A DNA stretch of 64,000 nucleotides from Luidia sarsii (GCA_949987565.1 OX465115.1:3057959-3121958), one strand, 5' to 3'; positions 12,201 through 24,817 are shown, numbered from the stretch's first letter. The notes: a model not told the origin generated them from the sequence alone. Program-made: numbers and translations.

Positions 12201-12303
12201 CCACGGAGCTGGAGGCGCCGCCGTAGCGAGATGCATGGATGCCCGTTGAGTCCACCCCGGCACTTGCCGCAGAACGAGGGTGTACGCAAACCCGCACGGA
12301 CAT
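9214..12303 (-). CDS. Uncharacterised 558-aa protein with basic patch and C-terminal helical region
   Basis: Coding exons on the minus strand are 12303-11499, 10726-10092 and 9450-9214. The GT/AG sites agree in phase (1, then 0) and the stop is at 9214. The ATG at 12303 lies within an exon that begins after a TTTCTGTTTGCAG acceptor (12352). A donor-like GGAG/GTAAGG at 13464 suggests a 5' UTR exon upstream. Residues 1-268 are Ser/Ala/Pro-rich low complexity. Residues about 275-292 are a strongly basic patch (RIRKKKSGKRRKRRSSR), likely a nuclear localisation or nucleic-acid/microtubule contact. The middle has KVEIYSSRYNRFDPETGRS. Residues 481-545 are a charged Gln/Arg/Glu helix, probably coiled coil, ending LEIYALNKIMTDFEERNF. 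I do not recognise the family. The coding sequence is much more GC-rich than its introns. It is head to head with NIP7. Confidence 0.82.
11213..11312. repeat. Tandem ~47-bp duplication of a splice-donor region
   Basis: Two copies of GGTAAAAGGAATTT-GT-ATTACCTGTCTG plus GGCAGATTTTTG lie in the intron between coding exons 1 and 2 of the unknown gene. They match the true donor region at 11483-11515 (GGTAAAAGGAATTACCTGTCTG). On the minus strand each copy carries CAGACAG/GTAAT, the same donor as the real one. Confidence 0.8.
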
Positions 12304-12352
12304 CCTGTGCGAGGTTGCTCAAGAAAGGTCGAGTACTCTCCGAAAATACATT

Positions 12353-14110
12353 CTGCAAACAGAAACAGATGTAAAAGGAGTTAGAGGTACAAAAGTTAGA
12401 GGTACAAAACCTACTTTTGCTGCAAAAATAAAAGGTGAACAAAGCCTACAGGAACCCCTTCACTTTTTGCATGATACTGAGCCAACTCTACTGTAGTACT
12501 AATATTGTAATAAGTCAAGGCAAGGACTGAAGAAGTGACTAAATTTAACACAGTAAAGAATGTAACACAGAGCAACATTTTTTTCGTTACCTTTTTTTTT
12601 TTAAGTTTTAGGTCAAACTCTTCTTGGATAAGGTTAACATGCCCATAGCCATGGGGTTTGTATGTTAGTAGTTACTGCATAAGGGAAAGGCAGTGTAGCT
12701 AGTTATACACCGCCAGTGCCATTGGCAACTGGCATCACTGCCGGCACTCAGTCACTGAGTTTAATATAATTTAAAAATAACATTGATCTGATGACTGCAT
12801 GGCTTGCTTTAATAATAATAAATAATAGTACGCCTAACTAGTACTAGTATAATAACTATGTATAACTAGTAGTACCAACTAGTTTAAATACCAAATCATT
12901 CACCAGAGTAGACATTAATCATGTATTGGTGTTAAATACAAACTCAAATAATGTTATTACTGGTCACAGACAGTACGAGTCTATGTTACACTACCCACTA
13001 TACTTTTATAAATAAATATAATCTATATAGGTAGCAGAGTAACTTCAGCATTACAACATTTAATTCCTGTGGGTGGCTGTGCAGAATATCATTAACAAGG
13101 CAATTGGCTTTGGTTTCACTTTAAATGACAACAAACTAGTTGCGGTAACCGTAACCCTCATCCTCCCGAAGGTCGTGAGGATGAGGGTTACGCACTTACG
13201 GTTACCGCAACTAACAACAAACATGAATTAAGTTGAGAGCATCTCAATTACTGATCCTTCCTCAAAAGCAGAAATGTACAGTAGTACTCAGTAGTCAGTA
13301 CTCAAGTCCCTCTGTTTTGTTCAAACTTAGTCTGCATATGACACTATTGACAGTCAGTAATTGCATGGTACTTGGTAGTGGTACAGGTAGTGGTGATTTT
13401 GCTCAATTAATGATTTAATTCACTCACTTTTCCCCAATAAATTATCGGATTTTGTTTCCTTACCTCCACCGTATCGGCGTATGTTGTAATCCCAGCCCTC
13501 TGCTTAAAACACACACCGGGGTATCAAAGATGTTATAAGCCGATGAAAGCCATCTTATCATCTGATCCTGATTGGGAGAAACATAATCTGGGATATCGAT
13601 AACATTCGTGACAAGGCCGCCATTCCGCATTCACTACACCGCCTACAGGCCCTGCATAGCCCATACAGCTGAGAGCTATCAACAATCTCTCCGTTGCCTA
13701 GAGACGGGTCACTGTCAAGGGTCAAACTTGCCACCCCTTTTTAAGACTATTTAAATTATTTAAAATAATGTGATATCTATAAGAATGATAAAAAATTTCA
13801 GTATAAATATTTTTTTTAATTTAAAAGTAAAAAAAAAATATATATATATATAGATTTATGCATATGAACGAGGCTGAAAGATTTGTCCATATCTGTAAGT
13901 AATATAGCTATTCCGGAACAACAGCGGCTAACTTGCATGGAGGAATTTCAAAGTGCGCATGATTGTTTGATGAGGTTTCCGGTACTTACTTACAGTGGTT
14001 TGTCTTCACGTTGGGCACACGTGGGACGGCATGACCATACGATTACGAGTACACCGACTATCGTGGGTGAAAACTTTGTTTTTATGATTTAAACTTGTTC
14101 TACGTTAAAG
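12353..14110. promoter_or_regulatory. Head-to-head interval between the unknown gene and NIP7
   Basis: About 1.8 kb separates the two start codons. A likely minus-strand 5' UTR exon ends at donor 13464, so the two transcription starts probably lie within 13470-14110. I cannot place promoter elements with confidence. 12590-13130 is AT-rich sequence with repeated CTAGTA motifs. A 73-bp foldback element sits at 13139-13211. Confidence 0.4.
13139..13211. mobile_element. 73-bp minimal foldback element, GTTGCGGTAACC family
   Basis: Left end GTTGCGGTAACCGTAACCCT and right end GGTTACCGCAAC are inverted, flanked by TA on both sides (13137-13138 and 13212-13213). The ends are the same as those of the 887-bp element at 15083-15969, so this looks like an internally deleted derivative. 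Confidence 0.85.
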
Positions 14111-17100
14111 ATGAGGCCGCTTACGGAAGAGGAGACCAAGCTTGTCTTTGAAAAGCTTTCAAAATAGTGAGTATGATGTTTCGATCCCTTCTCTTTTCCA
14201 CTTCTCCAATCACCTCAGAGTCACACACAACAGATGTCGGAAATGGGTGTCTACAGCTTGTCTTTGTGTTTGCATGGGTTGTGTGACTTTAAATCGTGTT
14301 ACTCAGTGTTGTGTTGAGTGTTGGTTGAGTCTTTATTTCAATAAAATTTTAATTAAATGGCCTTTTTATTAAAAACTATACATAAAACTACAGAACATAA
14401 TTATTTTTGTTACAGTTGTATTTTCCTTTAAAAATCATACAAAAGCGATTGCTTGAGTTGTAGTTGTAAGTTGTAACTTGTAAGTTGTAGTCGTAGTCGT
14501 TGTTTATTCATGACGCCAACGATTGGCGATGCGTGCATTCTTGCTGCAAGTTGTTTGGTACCGTTGTGAAAGTAGTACTACTAGTAGTAGTAGTAGTAGT
14601 ACTACTACTAGTAGGCTGCACAGCGGCAGTAGTACTAGTACTACTCTAGTACTAGTACTACTCAGTAGTAGTGCGGTTATTTTACTGAGTATTGGTAATG
14701 CACATGGAAGTTGGGAACCAGACAGGTTCACTGAAAAGACTTCGCCATTGCACTGGTATCCGGTACACACGTATATTGAATCATGGAGCTATACACTTTT
14801 TTCATAGCTCCTGAGCTCCATGATTGAATGCTTGCAATGCGGCAACGTATTACCAGCTAAGTGAGGGTGGTTTTTCAAACTGTTTGTGGTACGTGACTAC
14901 GTGCGCCGGCAGCTGGCCATAAACACTGCTATTTATTTAATATTAGGCATCTAGGAGTTTAGTGGACTAACTATGGACAGATGGACTAACTAGCGCTGTG
15001 TAGCACTAGTAGCAGTAGTAGTACTAGTACTAGTAGTAGTAGTACTACTGTACTACAGTCAGTAGTAGTCTTAGTAGAACTAGTTGCGGTAACCGTAACC
15101 CTCATCCTCCCGAAGGTCGGAGACCTGAGGGTTACGGGAACGTATGTACAAAATTATAGCGAGGTTTTTGTTTTTACCATTTTGGAAACACCACTGTCCC
15201 GATCGCCCCCTTTTTCCACCCTTTTGAAAATCGCCACACACAATCTAAGGACATGCACTTGATCCCAAATGTATACTGAATGTGATCAGATAACTCAAAA
15301 CATCGTGGGTAAAATACTTTTCCGAAAAACGAGCAGAAACTCACCAAAATACTGTCTGTAAATGTCCCGTCAACGTCTCCGCCAGGTTCGGAATCCGAAG
15401 CTGGCGCCTCGACCAATCAGCGCTTAGTCTCGTGACGTATATCCCGCACGACGGCTATTTGCTGTTTCGCAATAACAGTCCACACTCGTGGTGCGCGCGC
15501 AGGTCATCGTCCTGTGAAGAGCCGACTGGTACTGTATACAACCATGGATATGCGCGCGCACCACGAGTGTGGACTGTTATTGCGAAACAGCAAATAACCG
15601 TCGTGCGGGATATACGTCACGAGACTAAGCGCTGATTGGTCGAGGCGCCAGGTTCGGATTCCGAACCTGGCGGAGACGTTGACGGGACATTTACAGACAG
15701 TATTTTGGTGAGTTTCTGCCCGTTTTTCGGAAAAGTATTTTACCCACGATGTTTTGAGTTATCTGATCACATTCAGTATACATTTGGGATCAAGTGCATG
15801 TCCTTAGATTGTGTGTGGCGATTTTCAAAAGGGTGGAAAAAGGGGGCGATCGGGACAGTGGTGTTTCCAAAATGGTAAAAACAAAAACCTCGCTATAATT
15901 TTGTACATACGTTCCCGTAACCCTCAGGTCTCCGACCTTCGGGAGGATGAGGGTTACGGTTACCGCAACTATAGTAGAACAAGAACTACATTACATTTAC
16001 ATAGCACACACATTGCATTATCCCTGAACTTGGGCTGAAGTATTTCCTTCTATTCATTGCTGCAGTATCGGGGAGAACATCAGGCTGCTAATTGACCGAC
16101 CCGATGGGACGTACTGCTTCCGGCTGCACAGGGAGAGAATCTACTATGTCAGGTAGAGTAATTCCCTTCACCGGTACGGTGGTAACTGCAGCTTAGCGGT
16201 TGCCAGAGGCTAAGCATGTGAACATAGCTGCTTCCCGGTATTCAGTATTGCTTAGTTATTGCTTATTTTTTGTGTGTGTAATGGGTAGCTTTTCAACAAG
16301 TGTACAGTGGAATGTCGCTATAACGAACATCCCATGATCCATGAAAAATTGTTTGGTATAGCGGTCCTACGTTACAGCAGTTACGGCCGCATATAATTTT
16401 AGGTGAATACCCTCACTGTAAAAGGGTGTAAATTTTTTTGGGTACAACTACTTGCTACCCAAAATTTTAAAAACAGTTAAAAACAAAAACATGATTTTGT
16501 GATATGTATAATTATGTTTTGCATGCATATGCGTGACTAGTAAAGTGCATGTTATCTACACAGTCATGCCGTTTAGACATGCGCGCCACAAAAGTTTTGG
16601 GAAGTCCAATTTTTTTTGGCCCAGTGGTTGTGCCAGAGAGTGTTGATTTTCTACATAATGATAGGTGGTCTATTGTGGAATTAGGGTTTTTTACACACTT
16701 TCATGGTGAGGGTAGTAAACTACAATCTGTCCTTGGGGACATCGAAACATCCACTAAGTCACCCGGGAAGTTGGCCAGGCAAGGAATGGTGTGAGTTTCC
16801 GTAAAGAGGATGATTCTAGATGCTTCCTCTACAATTGATAATGGCAACCCTCCTTCCCCCCCTCCCCTCCCCTCCCCCTTCACAGCCAAGATATCATGAA
16901 GCGGGCGGCAAGCGTCAGCAGAAAGCAGCTCATTAGCATGGGCACCTGCTTCGGCAAGCTGACCAAGTCCATGAAGTTCCATCTCAACATCACTGCATTG
17001 GACTTCCTGGCGCCGTACGCAAAGGTGAGGCATCGCGTACCGCCGCACGTCGCAAATCTCCATTCAGGCAAATCGAATCGGGCAAAGCACTAAGGGCACA

Positions 17101-19570
17101 GTGCTCATTACGTCGAGTAGGGCCAACCTTCATTGAATCACACGCTCCTCGGCAGAGGCGCCGCAAGCGTCGTGTTTTATCTACGAATCTGTGAAACGGC
17201 AAACCCACTCGTAACGTTCTATCAACTCACAAGAATGTCACAGGAGCAGGGTTTGGGAAGGCATTCTCTTCAATGCAGAAAGCATGCTATATCTATCCCA
17301 AATTCTGGATTTGTCTCTCACACCGGTTAGTGTGCAGTTGCTGTAAAGCGGCTCCTCGGGCACAACTGGCAGGATCCAGAATCTTGAGGCTAAGGGTCCT
17401 AAGATGCTTCATCCACACCATCTCCTGGCTTAGATGGACAGTCAGGATGAGGTTCATACACCACGAGTAACGCGCAGCGCAAGCGGGAAAGAAAGACGGT
17501 CTCTTGCGTCACGGCCAGCCATCCGTTGACCAGTGGTCAGAAGTGTGTGTGTGTCGTGGTCAGACCTCTCTCCTGCTGCGGACTAGAAACTGTGAAAAAC
17601 TGACATACAAGGCCAGGAACTCCTACGACCTGTGTTGTCTGAAAATGCACTAAATGCACGGTCTCCACTCCAGTTGCTAAGGAATTTCATGCCCAGTGCA
17701 CTCATAATGGAAGATGACTGGTGGAGAGAGTTTGATTTCTAGCAGGGGAATCCAGTTTTCTGGTATTTTAAATCTTCTGTCAAAAACCTATTGTTTGCCC
17801 TTTCTTTTCCCATTTCAGTTCAAGGTGTGGGTGAAGCCAGGCTCTGAGCAGTCCTTTGTCTATGGGAATCACATCTTGAAGTCGGGCCTCGGTCGGATAA
17901 CGGAGAGTGCGGGGAGGTACCAGGGAGTTGTCATTTACTCGATGAGCGACACTCCGCTGGTGAGTGAGCCATCCTCAGCTCGGGACATCAGTGGGGAAGA
18001 TACAGGCTCTATGAGCTCCGCTGCCTTTGGCCCAATCCGAAGGGAGCCTGACACTTGAGCTGATAACAAGCATTTAGTCAAACAGATAAAGGGGGGAAAA
18101 AAGGCTGCATCCATTGTGTGTGATCCCTGAACTGCTGAAGCCAAGTTTACAACAATTGGCTGTCTGCATTTGAAGGAAAATGGGGTTGTGATCCCTGGAG
18201 ATGTGCCTCTGACTGGTGCCCCCACCCCAACAAAGACTAGTTGACTAATTGGGAAGACCACCGTCTAAGGGCTGAATAGCTCAGATGGTAAGAGTGGTGG
18301 TACGTTAATCCAGAGGTCTCGGGGTAAAATCCCGGTCCAGTGAAAGTTTTCTTTGCCATTTTTTGTTTCAATTTGTTCAAAAGTTCAATTTTTACTTTAT
18401 GTTTGACTCAATTAATCAGATCATTACCTGGCTTCTGTTTCTTAAACTTTTCTCTTTTTTTTATTTTTTAAACAAAGGCAATAACTTATACTTGCCATTT
18501 GTCTACTTAACTCACTGTAAGGTAGTGGTTCTAGCATTGTCGCAGTGGTTTTCTCGGGGGTGAACCGAGGCAAGTGTTATGGAAGTGTTCAATGGCCCAA
18601 AACCATGACGCCTGGGGCTAATAAGAGAGGAAAATTGTGTTTTCCAGGTCAGGCACAGGAATAAGATAAGAACCCTCGCTTTACTGGGACAGACCGTGCA
18701 TGGTACATACAGATGGGCCAGAGCAGTTGGGTTGTTTCGGCCGAGATAAGTGGGGCAGTGTTGTTGTCATGGAGTGCATAGTAAGGTGGATGCAAGTTCG
18801 GATGGAAATGATACAAGTGTTGCTCTTCTTAGAGGCACGCTCAGTCTTGAAAGAGATTACATTTAGGGTCTCACAAGGGCCGTTGCCATTACGAAAATAA
18901 TCGCGATATGAATCACGATTCAAAACCCTTCATTCAAAATGCGAGCCGATTGCAGTTAGCATGTGGTCGCGCTGCGCAAAGTGGGAATGGCGGGACTCGC
19001 TGACGAAAGTAAACAAACCCTGTGCTGCACTTCCTGGCAGTAAGCTGCTGGCAGGAAATGCCATGCTTGCGCAATGCATCGTGGGCTTAAAAAAAACCCG
19101 ATGCGAATTGAGCAGAGCGTTCCCACACACATCGCGTCGTAAATAAACGCGATTATTTTAAAAAGTCTCACTCTTAGTGGAGTCCGAATCGCGTTTTAAA
19201 TCCCACTAATAATCGCGTTTATTGTGTCCCCACAGGCAAAAAAAGTGGAGTTTGAATCGCGATTCAAATCACGATCCAAATAATCACGTTTATTTGGTGT
19301 AGTGGAAATGGCCCTACTGCAAACATCTTATAGAGCATTATCAATAGTAGGATTTTTTTCAGGTAGCATCAATAGAGAGGATTAGCTTTTCTCGAAACTC
19401 TGTGGTCTCAACTGCAGCTTGACTGGTGTTTTTTTTCTCTCTTCTGGCAGGGCTTTGGGGTGACGGCCAAATCTACCCAGGAGTGCCGGCATGCGGATCC
19501 AATGACAATAGTGGTCTTTCACCAAGCCGACATAGGACAGTACCTCCGAGAGGAGGACACGTTACTCTGA
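14111..19570 (+). CDS. NIP7: 60S ribosome subunit biogenesis protein NIP7, 5 exons, 180 aa
   Basis: Exons are 14111-14166, 16066-16152, 16886-17024, 17819-17959 and 19451-19570, total 543 nt, with matching phases and GT/AG sites. The protein starts [19 protein letters not shown] and continues [58 protein letters not shown] and [14 protein letters not shown], and ends [14 protein letters not shown]. This is NIP7 along its whole length (human also 180 aa). The N-terminal domain is followed by a C-terminal PUA RNA-binding domain (exons 4-5). Known role: nucleolar factor needed for 27S/pre-60S rRNA processing in eukaryotes. Introns carry microsatellites, a large foldback element (intron 1), SINE pieces (introns 3 and 4) and a MITE (intron 4). 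No coding damage is seen. Confidence 0.97.
14576..14670. repeat. Trinucleotide microsatellite (TAG/CTA)n, partly self-complementary
   Basis: Runs of AGTAGTAGT followed by ACTACTACT, so a single strand could fold back. A similar tract lies at about 15005-15075, and a short one at about 22328-22350. The first two are in NIP7 intron 1. Confidence 0.9.
15083..15969. mobile_element. 887-bp foldback transposon with ~415-bp arms in NIP7 intron 1
   Basis: The arms 15083-~15500 and ~15556-15969 are almost exact inverted copies, leaving a loop of roughly 55 nt. The ends are GTTGCGGTAACCGTAACCCT and the inverse, flanked by TA on both sides. Because of the palindrome both arms encode the same 80-codon open frame in opposite directions; I treat this as a by-product. 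No transposase is present, so this is a non-autonomous TA-target element. Confidence 0.92.
17064..17245 (+). mobile_element. SINE family 2, 5'-truncated copy
   Basis: Matches the body and tail of 8061-8355 from AATCG-GGCAAAGCACT through AACGTTCTATCAACTCACA and AGAATGTCACAGG. Lies in NIP7 intron 3. Confidence 0.7.
17490..17690 (+). repeat. Dispersed repeat shared with 19745-19965
   Basis: Both contain GAAAGAAAGAC-GTCTCTTGCGT, GGCCAGCCATCCGTTGACCA and GTGTCGTGGTCAGACCTCTC in the same order. In the second copy it runs directly into SINE family 2 body sequence (GCAGTCCAGCAAACCACTGAG at about 20000), so it is probably a longer 5' part of that SINE lineage. Confidence 0.7.
18207..18344 (+). mobile_element. 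tRNA-derived SINE, family 1, copy b
   Basis: A box TAGCTCAGATGGTAAGAG and B box GGGTAAAATCCCGGTCC. The upstream block AAAGACTAGTTGACTAATTG is shared with copies a and c. In NIP7 intron 4. Confidence 0.75.
18876..19315. mobile_element. MITE with AGGGCCGTTGCCATTAC / GTGGAAATGGCCCT ends in NIP7 intron 4
   Basis: The ends are imperfect inverted repeats with subterminal ATAATCGCG-ATGAATCACGATTCAAA motifs inverted on the right side. The interior matches the truncated copy at 5922-6180 in opposite orientation. The repeated ATCGCG/CGATTC motifs near both ends resemble transposase-binding arrays of hAT-type elements (inference). Confidence 0.75.
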
Positions 19571-21239
19571 GTGTCGCAGCCAGTGTCTCCAGCCTCAGAA
19601 CGGGGTGTGCAGTTTCCGTGCAGGCCTTGCAATGGCCGTCAGCGCAGAAACGCACGGTAGCCATTTCATTGAGCAGCGGACGCCATTGTTTGTCTAGAGA
19701 CCCAAGCACAAGCCGGACCTGAATCTGGAACACACGATGCGTACAAGGAGAGGCTCATTCATGAGCAACGTGAAAGAAAGACAGTCTCTTGCGTAACGGC
19801 CAGCCATCCGTTGACCAGTGGTCAGAAGTGTGTGTCGTGGTCAGACCTCTCTCCTGCTGTGGACTAGAAGCTGTGTAAAATTGACACAACGCCATGAACT
19901 CCTATGACCTATGTCTTCTGAAAGTGCACAAAAAAGCTGGAGTCACGGTCTCCAATCCTACCCGAGCTGCCTGTATTTTTTTTCCCAACAGGCAGTCCAG
20001 CAAACCACTGAGTATACAGTGTTCATTACACATCTAGGTAAACTCTTATTGAAGAAAACTGCACCATCTCGCTGAGAAAATGCTGCCAGGAAATGCTTAA
20101 CAGAACACTGCCTGCGATATTCAAAGTGGGCAGTTTTTGGTTCAAACAGTTTTAAGCAATTTTACTGATGGAGGTTGTCTTGTTTTGGAAGGTTCAAATG
20201 TCTGGGATTTGCCAGATGGTGGACTGGGGCAGGCTTTTTTTTTATGACCTGGGAAATTGTTCCGTTTCCAGTGCTTGAATGTTAACTTTAAAGCCCAGCA
20301 AATAGCAAAAAAATAAAGAGAACCCGAACTTTCGATCCTATCAGGACTTTTGTGAATGGCGGAAAGGTCTTGCTGTAAATCTTGATTTGGATTTTTTGGT
20401 CATATTAAAGTCAGCGAGAAGTGTGCAACCTTTTTCGACATTGAAAATAGACATGTGTCATGCTAATGAAGAAGGATGCTCAAATGTTTTAGAAATAAGT
20501 TTATGTGACCAGAATTACTTTTGAATACATGTAGTTTGCTTATTTAGGAGGTGTAGGACCTGACATGTACAAATAAACCAAACTCACATTTTTTTCGAAG
20601 TTAAGTTGAGGACTACTTTCAGTTGTTTTGGCAAGAGATTTCTGAGTTGCACTGAGTTGCTCAGAACCACAGTCTGTCGTGAATTGTTAAAGCACAAATC
20701 CCTTTTTTAGCAGGGACTTAATTTTTGGGTTCCAGCCTAAATAAGTAATTTATTTGTTTCCAATAAGGAAAATGTCAAATTTCTTGGCCATTTTTCAAAA
20801 TTGTTCAAAAGTGGTTTTTTTTTTGGACATTGACATTCGGTCGAAAAAGTGGACAGACCAAAGGAAAGAAGAAACCACGTAGGCTATAGACCATGGTCAA
20901 AAACTGAGTTAGCGGCCCAAACCTGAACGGATAAAGAAATGAGTAAAATCAAGTCAAATTTGGCTTTTAAGCACGAGCTCCTTTGCCATAGGAAGCCGGA
21001 GTTGTAACAATTGTAAAAGGGTATAGTGCAGTCAGCACGAAGTAAATATTATGCAATGCTGCATTCCACGGATTCTAGTCCAGCTCTCGTCTCGTCTCGT
21101 CTCGTCCAGCTCTCAGACCAGAATCTTTCCAAGTACCTGAAAGACTCTGTCCCCGCAGTGATGGTCGGTGCGGGGAGTGATGGCCGGTGATACATTTTCA
21201 ATATTCCAAATGGCAGCCTCACTTGACTACAAACTTGAG

Positions 21240-21385
21240 GATGTTTGGTACGTGGCCGGCTATGGGCACTGGCTCTGGCTCAGGCTCTGACCCTGGCTGT
21301 GGCTCAGGCTCTGGCCCTGGCTCTGGCTCAGGCTCTGGCTCTGACTGAGGCTCTGCCTCTGACTCAGACTCTGGCTCGGGCATGG
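21240..21385. repeat. Hexanucleotide-like tract, GGCTCTGGCTCA
   Basis: Imperfect tandem GGCTCTG/GGCTCAG units. On the minus strand they read as a Glu-Pro run, which is a consequence of the repeat rather than evidence of a gene. Confidence 0.85.
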
Positions 21386-23799
21386 GTATCATTTCTGACA
21401 TCCATCACTGGATAAAAAGTGGGGCTACTGCTTTGAAACAAAAATGCTCTGCTTCGCCTTGGATAAGAGAACATATAGCTTCAGCATTAACGAAAAAGTA
21501 AAGAACAAGCCGTGTTTTCAGCTTCTAGACGACGAGTACGGCGGCTGTGCCGTGTTTTCCAAAAGGCCTACATGAAAAAGGCGGTTAGGCCGTTTACGCA
21601 ATGAAGTCTTAGGCTCGGGATTATGCTTTGGTCATTATTTATCTCACTCGTCACAATGTCACAGGCGTATAAAAACAAAGCGTTTGACCCCCGAGTTTCT
21701 TGGCGAATACTCTGTACCTATCGAGCCAGCAAACCTTCAAAATTTGGAAACAAACCACGACCTTGATATCCAGGCGTTGTCAGACGGAGACGAAGCCTGA
21801 GCCCGAGCCTCAGCCTTCATTTCGTTAATTAACGGCCCATAGAAGCTCCTGAAACGTAAGTGACACACCGCGCATGCGCTCATGCGACCGCACCGAAAAC
21901 CGAAGGCCGCCATTACCAACACCGTCGTCTGTTCACGTTGCACAGTCATTATTACGTTCAACTGGGTCTGTTGTACTTGTAGACGGTAACGCGACTGAAA
22001 CTCACTACATACTCCACGTTCTTCATCGCCCGTAATTGGTCGACAGTCAGCTGGAACTTGGACGAGGGGTATTCAATCGTAACTGCCGTCTTCTTGGGGA
22101 GGACTGGGTGGGCCAGTTTTTTGGGACTTGGCTCTCTTACTCGGGAAGTTGCATCGTGTTTGCGGGACTCGTTTTTAGTTCGTCTCCGCTGTCAACGTTA
22201 CCGCTATACAACTTGTTTTGTTCGCTGTACATGTGCACGCCATGTCATCAGGCAACAGTGCGGATTGTCAAAGCTGGAAATATTTTACCCGGCCGATCTG
22301 AGTGCTGTATAAGCCTACTATATACATGTAGTACTACTACTACTACTAGTCTGGATGCAGGCGGTGAGTTGACTACCACACTTTCCTGCATTATTTTGTG
22401 TACGCTTTAATTCAAAGTTTATTAGAGCCGCTTCATTAGTTTGACGAGAGTGGCAACATTCTCTTCCAGTCCTGAAAAGTAAAAGTGTTTGGAAAATCAG
22501 GAGGGTTGTCATTCATTACTCACTTTGATAACAGCCTTCCGTAATGCATGTTAGGTATACATGTAATAGTATTTTACGATGTGGAACTCTAAATGAACGG
22601 ATCTCTTGTATGAATAAAGAATGTTTAGTGTTTGGAATCCCGCGGTAGAAGGACGCAAATTTTAAACCTTATTAAATTTTATAATTATGGTCTGTGTACT
22701 AAAAGCCTCGTGCGACTGTAAAGTTAAATTACTGAAAATTTAATAACATGCCAACAATAGTGCCATAGCGGCGTTAATGGGATACGTACGGGTTTGCTGA
22801 ATGTAGACTTCGGCCAACTTAGCGTAGCCGATTTTCGCTCTATGACATTGCTCCCTTGATCAACCGCTATTATTTGTACCATTCAAATGAAATTGGCCTA
22901 AATGAAACTCGGACCTTCGCGTCATATCATAAACAGGTTTCCCCACGAACCGACCACTCCATCGTGAACTTTATCTCGAAGGGAAATAAAGCAAAGCTTG
23001 GTGTAGAAGCCTTACAGACTTTTCTCAATTCAAAAATTGCGAAAGGTAGCACCCTTTAGGCCTAAAGTAAATTTTGTTATTCCCTTATAATTATTTAGAA
23101 ATCGCGAAGCTTGATTGCCATTATTAATAAACGCCTACTAATTCCTTGAATCGGTCCGTTTTTCGGTCGCCATGTTGGGTTTAGGCATAGGCCTAGCCTA
23201 CGTCACCTTTAGCTCCTATACTGAACCTTCAGTACATGGGCATGTACAAAACAATGTACCGCTTTACATGCTGTATGCACGTGGAGTTGGCAACATATTA
23301 TTTCATAATGCTTAGCTTAACTTGTCTTATTGCTATGTTTGAATCAAGTTTGAGAAATGATTGGTGTTCCAAATTATTGTCAGGACAGCCTGCTTGGGCT
23401 GATTCACCTTTTAATGGTAGGATAATACTGATTCTTGGGTGACCAGCTCTCGACATCAATGTCTGCCTGTCCTCATGAGATATGAGCGATATTACTCTGT
23501 GAAATCCTAGGTGCCCAAAGCTTTCGCCACTTCTAAAAGACAGATGAATGTTCGATATATGGTGCTGGTTTATTCAAAGAAACAGTTATAATTGAAACGC
23601 TAAGAAGTTGAGAAGTTTAAAACCAGGATACATTCTATAATTATAGCCCGTGACACTAATACATTTAGTAGCAAATAAAGTTGATAAACAACGATTAATG
23701 AAAGAAATCAGTGTGCACTTCAACTGTAAGTGTAATCATGATTTACAGGATTATTGGTAAATGATATTAAATCTGTATGCAATGGCGTTCCAGCTCTAG

Positions 23800-24490
23800 T
23801 CTTTCGCCTTCTTTTCTAATGACCGTGACACATTTATTTTTATTTTTATTACTAAATATCCCAATATTGTACTAATATCAACAATATTATTTTGAGTAGG
23901 CCTATATATTTTGTCAACTATTATTTATATGCGCGTGGCTTTGTCTTCAGCCTAATGTAATGACCATGATATATACACTTATCTAACAATGAATACTATT
24001 ATCCAAAAAAATTACTAATTGGCTATCAACAATTATTTGATATTTTTGAAATATACTAATACTACACGTATTCAGCCTTCTATAATAACCACGACACACC
24101 GGTATTTAATAATTAATATCCTTTTGCTGAAATTGGCCGGGAAAACCTATATTATCCAAAACAATTACTCACGATATCAGCAATTATTTGATACTTTTGT
24201 ACTATAATAATACTATACGGGTAGCTTCATTTTCAGCCTTCAATGATGACCATGACACACTTAATAATGAATACTGTTATACCAAAATATTGTCATAATA
24301 CCAACAATTATGTAATACTTGTGTAGTTTTGTTTTATACTAGTACTATATGGGGGGCTTCCACGACACACCTAGGCCCTATTCAATAATGAATACTCTTA
24401 TACCGAAATTATACTGATATCAACAATACTATTTAAGCACATATTTTAAAACTTTTAAACTATACCACAGGTGGCTTCGGCCTTCGACGA
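23800..24490. repeat. Degenerate AT-rich tandem repeats, roughly 130-160 bp unit
   Basis: The order CTTCAGCCT - ATGACCATGACACAC - TAATAATGAATACT - TTATACCAAAA - ATACCAACAATTAT - ACTTTT - ACTATA recurs about four to five times with heavy divergence. Confidence 0.6.
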
Positions 24491-24817
24491 TATAATGTAC
24501 ACGTTTTGTTTCACTCAGTGTCTCTGTTTCGCAGGCACGTTCTTGTTCATACCATTGAAGCGATACATTTACCATGCAATATCATTCTTAAATCCGACTG
24601 GTATTACCGGTACTGCCTCGTAAAACCGCTATAATGCGTCTCGCTATCCGACATTTTGCCCTCTAAATGAAAAGGCATGGTGATCAATTGATCATGGTAC
24701 TTGTTCACTTTAGAAGTTGGGCCCGAGACCTCTGTTTTTGTGTTTCAGCGCAATTACCACCTGAGCCATCTTACCATGTAAGCTGATCAAATTATCTTTG
24801 CAGGGACATGGTTTGGT

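Noticed and set aside
15174..15878. Two nearly identical 80-codon open frames in opposite directions
   Set aside because: They are the two arms of the foldback element. Identity follows from the palindrome, and no domain or splice context supports a gene.
18270..18344. tRNA gene (also 5516-5590 and 41040-41105)
   Set aside because: A and B boxes are present, but the cloverleaf stems are poor and the same sequence recurs with shared non-tRNA flanks, so these are SINE heads.
21219..21401. Glu-Pro repeat open frame
   Set aside because: Translation of a GGCTCTG tandem tract, with no gene structure around it.
22036..22410. Plus-strand open frame of 124 codons
   Set aside because: No ATG in good context, no recognisable motif, and no partner exons. 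I cannot separate it from chance.
24725..24785. Minus-strand tRNA-like sequence (ATGGCTCAGGTGGTAATTGCG)
   Set aside because: The A-box-like part is present but the stem pairing and B box are too degraded. Probably a SINE fragment.
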